Shown: one piece after another, positions 13,030 through 17,157 of the stretch
Layout of the letters: each line of letters starts with the position of its first letter
Numbering within the stretch: the first letter of the stretch is position 1
Origin: an uncultured Leuconostoc sp.
Lineage (GTDB): Bacteria; Bacillota; Bacilli; Lactobacillales; Lactobacillaceae
Direction of reading: 5' to 3'
NCBI RefSeq assembly: GCF_946222815.1
Contig: NZ_CAMJRK010000023.1
Coordinates: 1-17,157, forward strand
DNA: 17,157 nt
Translations under genes and position numbers: made by a program
The notes under the pieces: generated by a model
The model's database searches: none
What the model was told of the DNA's origin: nothing
What the model saw: the letters and a program-made list of their open reading frames with translations, nothing else

Positions 13030-13715
13030 GAGACGCCCCCTGATGCGATCAAAATAAGCACAAGTATCAAAATCGTTACCGCAACCATTGTCAGCCGCCA
13101 AGCCATTGGATATTTTCCAGAACGACCATAAAAACCAAACATAACAGCAAACATCATACCACCGATAAGACCACCAATATGTCCCCACATATCAATCCCT
13201 GTCGAAAAAAAACCAGACATCAAATTTAGAGCGACAAAAAGTCCCATTATCGTGCCTTGTGAACGAATACGGGGATCATGCTTAAATTGTACAGCATACA
13301 GTATTAACCCACCAAACATACCAAAAAGCGCCGAAGAAGCACCAACAGAAACTGTCAATGGTGCAAATAAATAAGACATTGTATTACCAATAATACCGCC
13401 AAATAAATACAATCCTAAAAATTTACGACTGCCAAATGTTTCCTCCGCAATGGGCCCAATAAACCACAAAGTCAGCATATTGGTCACTATATGCATGACT
13501 CCCGCATGTAAAAATATTGGCGTCACCAGTCGCCAATACTGATCATGCATTTTAATATAGGGTCCCCATTTTGCACCAAAAGTGACTAGCAGGTTGCCAT
13601 TATCTGTTTGCCCTCGTCCAATAAGAAATTCGGCGACAAATATAAGGACAGTTAAGACAAAAATACTAGTTGTCACTGGTGCATTTTTAAATTGTTGTTT
13701 CAAAGTTAATAACAT
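13026..13715 (-). CDS. Rhomboid family intramembrane serine protease
   Basis: This 229-residue, six-helix protein has a complete rhomboid active site. Catalytic Ser127 is in GASSALFG (125-132) and catalytic His179 in DMWGHIGGLIGG (175-186). HIVTNMLTLW has the conserved Asn79 before the active-site loop. YWRLVTPIFLHAG (60-72) is the usual first-loop motif. It lacks the large extra domains of the 507-residue B. subtilis YqgP, so it is a minimal form with short N- and C-terminal ends. Rhomboids cut transmembrane segments within the membrane, and the substrates here are unknown. It starts 48 bases after addA. Only a weak AAAG site precedes the ATG, and no terminator intervenes, so it may be transcribed with addA. 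It overlaps yqgQ by four bases. Confidence 0.95.
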   Translation of the reverse strand: MLLTLKQQFKNAPVTTSIFVLTVLIFVAEFLIGRGQTDNGNLLVTFGAKWGPYIKMHDQYWRLVTPIFLHAGVMHIVTNMLTLWFIGPIAEETFGSRKFLGLYLFGGIIGNTMSYLFAPLTVSVGASSALFGMFGGLILYAVQFKHDPRIRSQGTIMGLFVALNLMSGFFSTGIDMWGHIGGLIGGMMFAVMFGFYGRSGKYPMAWRLTMVAVTILILVLILIASGGVS

Positions 13716-13763
13716 AGTCTTTATTTTACACTATTCTTGATAAGAAGCATGCTCTATTTTCAT

Positions 13764-16700
13764 TTAGTCAGTCACCTGAAGTGATGTCACACTGATAACT
13801 TGACCAACACTTAAAGCGATAATTTGTGGGTCATGAAAAGTATACGTTGGAAATTCTTGTTGTAAAGCTTGCTGGTATAATCTTAGCTGTCCTTGGTACC
13901 GTGTTTTCATTTTTTGTAACTCTTCTATCAAACGATCGTGCTTAAGAAAATCTGTTTTATAATCAAAAATAGTAATTGATCGTGTTGTTTCATCAATAAA
14001 ATAACCATCAATAATACCATGGACTAATACTGGTGCATCATCAGTCAATGTATCGTAAATACGATTAGCTGGCATAATCATTGCAAATGTGGCTTCTCGT
14101 TGTAGTGTATCTGCATGTTGTTGCAAACGCTTAGCGAATGGCGTGTCTAAAAAAGTCATTAATTGATCAATATTAATTAACGCTGCAACTTGTGGCAAAA
14201 TACGTTGACTGTCGATTAAATTATCACGTAATTTTTCTAGTGTTTGACGTGTTTGTATACGCTCAAAATCAATCAGTTGTAATAATAAATGTGTCGCTGT
14301 ACCAACTGCTGCACTTGATGGTTTATGCGAACCATCGGTCATAAAATTTGGTAACATTAAGCTTTGAGTCACTAATTCATTAGCAGGTTTGAAATTACCC
14401 TCTGCATTGACGTCTAATGTTTTCAAGTTAAGACGATCTGGATCTTCAAACAAGCGTTTCATTTCACTAACAGATTGGTAAGCAGCTGTATTGCTGGCTA
14501 CTGTGTTTCCATAATCATAAGTTAAAATTTTTTGCGCTTGCGTAAAGTCATGTGCATCATATGATACATCTCGTGTTTTTTCATCATCATGGTTTGTATT
14601 TGATGATTGTTGTAAAACAATGTCATTTTCAGCCACGAAATTCACAGTTAACTTTGCATCCAATAACGTTTCTGACCCTAGCAAACGTGGCATATCCCCG
14701 TTACCTAACCAACTTTCAAGTGCCTCATTTTTAGTACGGGCTAAACTAATGATTATCCACGCCAAATAAGATTTGGCTGTCAAACGTAAATCCTCATTTA
14801 AAAATTGTCCAGTCGTATCTTTGGCACGTTGCCATAAGTCAGCTAGCTGTTTGTTTTCCCCATTCTCATCAACTGAGACTGTTCCAATAACATATATTTG
14901 TTGCTCAGCACGTGTTAATGCCACATAAAGTAACCGCATTTCTTCGGACCAACTTTGGCGTTTAATAGCTTGTTGCACTGTTAATTTTTGTAAGGCCGGC
15001 ATAGAAACCAACGCATCAGGCTGTAAGTAATCAATGCCAATACCTGCATCCTTTTGAAGTAAGACCTTACCGGTTAAATCTTTTGTATTAAACGCTTTGT
15101 CAAATTCTGGTAAAATGACAATTGGGAATTCTAGCCCTTTAGAAGCGTGAATTGTCATCAGACGAACTGCTTGTACATCAGATTCTTGTGGTGCTTCACC
15201 CAACTGGCCATCATTTTCTTGCAATTGTTCAATATAACGCACAAATCGAAACAGACCAGCATTCGTATTATTTTGATACGTGCGTGCATATTCATACAAA
15301 GCATGCAAATTAGCTTGCCTTTGTGCGCCGCCAGGCATACCCGCAACATAATCTAACCAAGCTGTGTCATCAAATATCGTCCAAATCAAAGCTACTAAAT
15401 CATTTTGAATAGCTAACAAATGCCACTTATCAAACAAAGTGATTATTTTTTTACCACGTGCGTCATTTTCAGAAAACTTTTGCAATGCTGTCCAATAGTC
15501 ATGCTTTTGGTCTGCTAATCTGATAGCTGCAAGGTCATTTTCTGTCAAGTCAAACAGTGGTGAACGTAGCACAGCAGCCAATGGAATATCTTGATGTGGA
15601 TTATCAATGACACGCAAAACATCAAGAATCAAATAAACTTCCATAGTTTGAAAATAATTACCCACAGATTCCACTTGAACAGGAATGCCTGCTTCCCGTA
15701 AAGTAGCCACCAAGTCTATATAACCGGATTTTGAGCGAGTTAAAATTGCGATATCCGCATAATTAACAGGTCGCATACCCGCTGGTGTGGTTTTACGATC
15801 AAATACAGTGGTTTCCCGCAACTTCAAAATCTTATCAGCCAATTGCGCATACTGTGCTTGGCGTTTTTCAAATATCTGTGTTTCTTCTTCATCATTAACT
15901 GCTGAACTCGAATTTTGTTTTGTTATGATGTCAATATCAAATACCGCCGGTACTTCTGCTGGATATGATGCTTTCGTAACTAATTTTGCCTCACCAGCAT
16001 ACGCAATATCACCTAATTTTTCATCCATTAATTGCGTAAATATTAAGTTGGTCATCCGTGTCACGTTGTTTTGTGATCGGAAATTATCAGCCAATTCAAT
16101 TCGACTATCATGATTTTCTGTCAGGGCAAATCGCTTATACTTATTTGTAAACAATGTGGGATCTGCTTGCCGGAAACCATAAATACTTTGTTTGACATCC
16201 CCAACCATATACATATTTTTTCCGTTTGATACTTGAGATAATAATGTTTCTTGCAACTGATTGATATCTTGATACTCATCAACTAATATTTCAATAAATT
16301 GGCCACTAACTGTTTTTTGTGTCGGTTCATCGGCCAATATTTGTAATGCTAATGCACCTAAATCTGGAAAATCAACTAATTTACTTTCCCGCTTAGATTG
16401 CGTAAAAGCCACCCGAAAAGTTTGGGTAACGACAATAAGTATCCTTACCAGTTCGTCCGTTGCACCTTGTATTTTTTGCCAGTTCATTTGATCAAATTTA
16501 AAAAATGAATCAATTAATTGACTTAAATCAGATTTAGAACCAACAATCTTATTTTTAATCGCTGTCACCTGAGCTAACATAGCCAACAAGTCTGGTTCGT
16601 CTTTTATCCCTTTGCTTGCACGAGTTTCAATACTTACTTTAGGCATTTGGATTAATTTGTCACGTAAGTTATCCCATGTCGTACCGATTAAATTTGACAC

Positions 16701-17157
16701 AATACCCTGCAAATAATCAATAATAGTGCTAAATCCTGCTTGTGTTTTTTTAAATTCAGGTATGCCTTCAACTAAAGATTGCGCTGCTATTGCTGAATCT
16801 AACAGGCGCTTAATCATATCCGACACAATCGGGAATATGTCATTTTGATATATAGTCGACTCCGTGATATCGACATTTTTTGATAGGTCATTATCATTTA
16901 AATGTTGTAACCACACGTCACCGTCCGGTCGCGCTTCCGCAAAATCGGCTAATTTTAAAACAATCTGTTGTAGGGGTGTATCATCACTTGGATTGCCAAA
17001 ATTAGTGACCAATGCTAGAAAATCTGCATGGTTTTCGTGAGATTCTTCATAAAATGACGCAAATACTTCGTTTAATACATCTTGGCGCAATAAATCACGT
17101 TCTGCAGTATCTGAAAGTAATCGAAATTGTGGATCTAAACCAATCACATGATAATAA
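13764..17157 (-). CDS. addA: ATP-dependent helicase/nuclease subunit A, AddA (N-terminus cut by window edge)
   Basis: AddA, with AddB, forms the RecBCD-like enzyme that resects double-strand breaks and loads RecA. About 1,131 residues are visible. The frame stays open to the edge ([14 protein letters not shown]), so the GTG near 17147 is not the real start. About 100 or more N-terminal residues, including the Walker A motif, are missing. Counting from that GTG, UvrD-type helicase motifs are DEYQD (290-294), [12 protein letters not shown] (316-327), LADNFRSQ (352-359), then [10 protein letters not shown] near 660 and [12 protein letters not shown]. The C-terminal RecB-type nuclease domain has GTATHLLLQ, then GIIDGY with Asp1047 and DYKTD with Asp1062 and Lys1064, all catalytic residues kept. 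addB is expected just upstream. The rhomboid gene follows after 48 bases. Confidence 0.96.
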   Translation of the reverse strand, partial: YYHVIGLDPQFRLLSDTAERDLLRQDVLNEVFASFYEESHENHADFLALVTNFGNPSDDTPLQQIVLKLADFAEARPDGDVWLQHLNDNDLSKNVDITESTIYQNDIFPIVSDMIKRLLDSAIAAQSLVEGIPEFKKTQAGFSTIIDYLQGIVSNLIGTTWDNLRDKLIQMPKVSIETRASKGIKDEPDLLAMLAQVTAIKNKIVGSKSDLSQLIDSFFKFDQMNWQKIQGATDELVRILIVVTQTFRVAFTQSKRESKLVDFPDLGALALQILADEPTQKTVSGQFIEILVDEYQDINQLQETLLSQVSNGKNMYMVGDVKQSIYGFRQADPTLFTNKYKRFALTENHDSRIELADNFRSQNNVTRMTNLIFTQLMDEKLGDIAYAGEAKLVTKASYPAEVPAVFDIDIITKQNSSSAVNDEEETQIFEKRQAQYAQLADKILKLRETTVFDRKTTPAGMRPVNYADIAILTRSKSGYIDLVATLREAGIPVQVESVGNYFQTMEVYLILDVLRVIDNPHQDIPLAAVLRSPLFDLTENDLAAIRLADQKHDYWTALQKFSENDARGKKIITLFDKWHLLAIQNDLVALIWTIFDDTAWLDYVAGMPGGAQRQANLHALYEYARTYQNNTNAGLFRFVRYIEQLQENDGQLGEAPQESDVQAVRLMTIHASKGLEFPIVILPEFDKAFNTKDLTGKVLLQKDAGIGIDYLQPDALVSMPALQKLTVQQAIKRQSWSEEMRLLYVALTRAEQQIYVIGTVSVDENGENKQLADLWQRAKDTTGQFLNEDLRLTAKSYLAWIIISLARTKNEALESWLGNGDMPRLLGSETLLDAKLTVNFVAENDIVLQQSSNTNHDDEKTRDVSYDAHDFTQAQKILTYDYGNTVASNTAAYQSVSEMKRLFEDPDRLNLKTLDVNAEGNFKPANELVTQSLMLPNFMTDGSHKPSSAAVGTATHLLLQLIDFERIQTRQTLEKLRDNLIDSQRILPQVAALINIDQLMTFLDTPFAKRLQQHADTLQREATFAMIMPANRIYDTLTDDAPVLVHGIIDGYFIDETTRSITIFDYKTDFLKHDRLIEELQKMKTRYQGQLRLYQQALQQEFPTYTFHDPQIIALSVGQVISVTSLQVTD

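Noticed and set aside
12823..13188. A 121-codon version of yqgQ starting inside the rhomboid gene
   Set aside because: The extra 53 residues are a Trp/Cys/Tyr-rich out-of-frame reading of rhomboid codons. The family start and an AGGGGG site are at 13029.
17145..17147. GTG at 17147 as the start of addA
   Set aside because: The frame is open to the window edge and the preceding residues (YYH) fit the internal AddA sequence before LDPQFR. The Walker A region must lie outside.
1..17157. Open frames on the plus strand, 60-108 codons long, scattered through the window
   Set aside because: All of any length lie opposite well-supported minus-strand genes, lack ribosome sites and domain signals, and have the composition of antisense shadows.
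1..17157. CRISPR arrays, insertion sequences, tRNA or rRNA genes, defence genes
   Set aside because: No repeat-spacer pattern, transposase, terminal inverted repeats, cloverleaf or defence-type domain was seen.

Overview
The window is a compact stretch of a low-GC Gram-positive chromosome. Every gene I can support lies on the minus strand, so transcription runs from high to low coordinates. Gene content and protein sequences (AddA, a YqgQ-type protein next to a ROK glucokinase, YtpR upstream of MurC) point to lactic acid bacteria, Lactobacillaceae. My best guess is the Leuconostoc/Weissella/Fructobacillus branch. That placement comes from the look of the proteins, not from a search.

Layout in transcription order. 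(1) addA, cut by the right edge, is followed by a rhomboid protease and yqgQ. A strong hairpin terminator closes this group and overlaps the likely promoter of glk (ROK glucokinase). The glk leader is unusual: a strong Shine-Dalgarno serves a 6-codon ORF that forms one arm of a long stem-loop. (2) map, for methionine aminopeptidase, is followed at once by a surface-polysaccharide segment: a priming sugar-phosphate transferase (TTG start), an 18-codon coupling ORF, and a DUF4422 glycosyltransferase-like protein. (3) After a terminator come glf (UDP-galactopyranose mutase), a GtrB/CsbB-type polyprenyl-phosphate glycosyltransferase, and tagD (glycerol-3-phosphate cytidylyltransferase). Another terminator follows, then a separate GT2 glycosyltransferase with a galactofuranosyltransferase-like GGAGGF motif. 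(4) A cold-shock-domain gene, probably translated from a leaderless mRNA, heads a tightly coupled run with a NUDIX hydrolase and a small membrane protein, then mtnN. (5) ytpR, a new 47-codon ORF and murC are nearly contiguous. They are followed by a Bax-inhibitor-1 family membrane protein and the start of polA, which is cut by the left edge.

The segment from 5482 to 10734 looks like part of a cell-wall or capsular polysaccharide pathway. It would prime a lipid carrier with a sugar phosphate, make UDP-galactofuranose and CDP-glycerol, and transfer sugars. The polymerase, flippase and chain-length regulators are not in this window. The rest is ordinary housekeeping: recombination repair, peptidoglycan precursor synthesis, S-adenosyl by-product recycling, glucose phosphorylation and N-terminal methionine removal.

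I see no CRISPR array, transposon, prophage, tRNA or rRNA, and no intergenic gap longer than about 165 bases. I did not find a clear new multi-gene system. The most unusual signals are in the short intergenic regions: the leaderless cold-shock gene, the glk leader, small coupling ORFs, terminators fused to the next promoter, and a repeated TGTTA-type extended -10 element.
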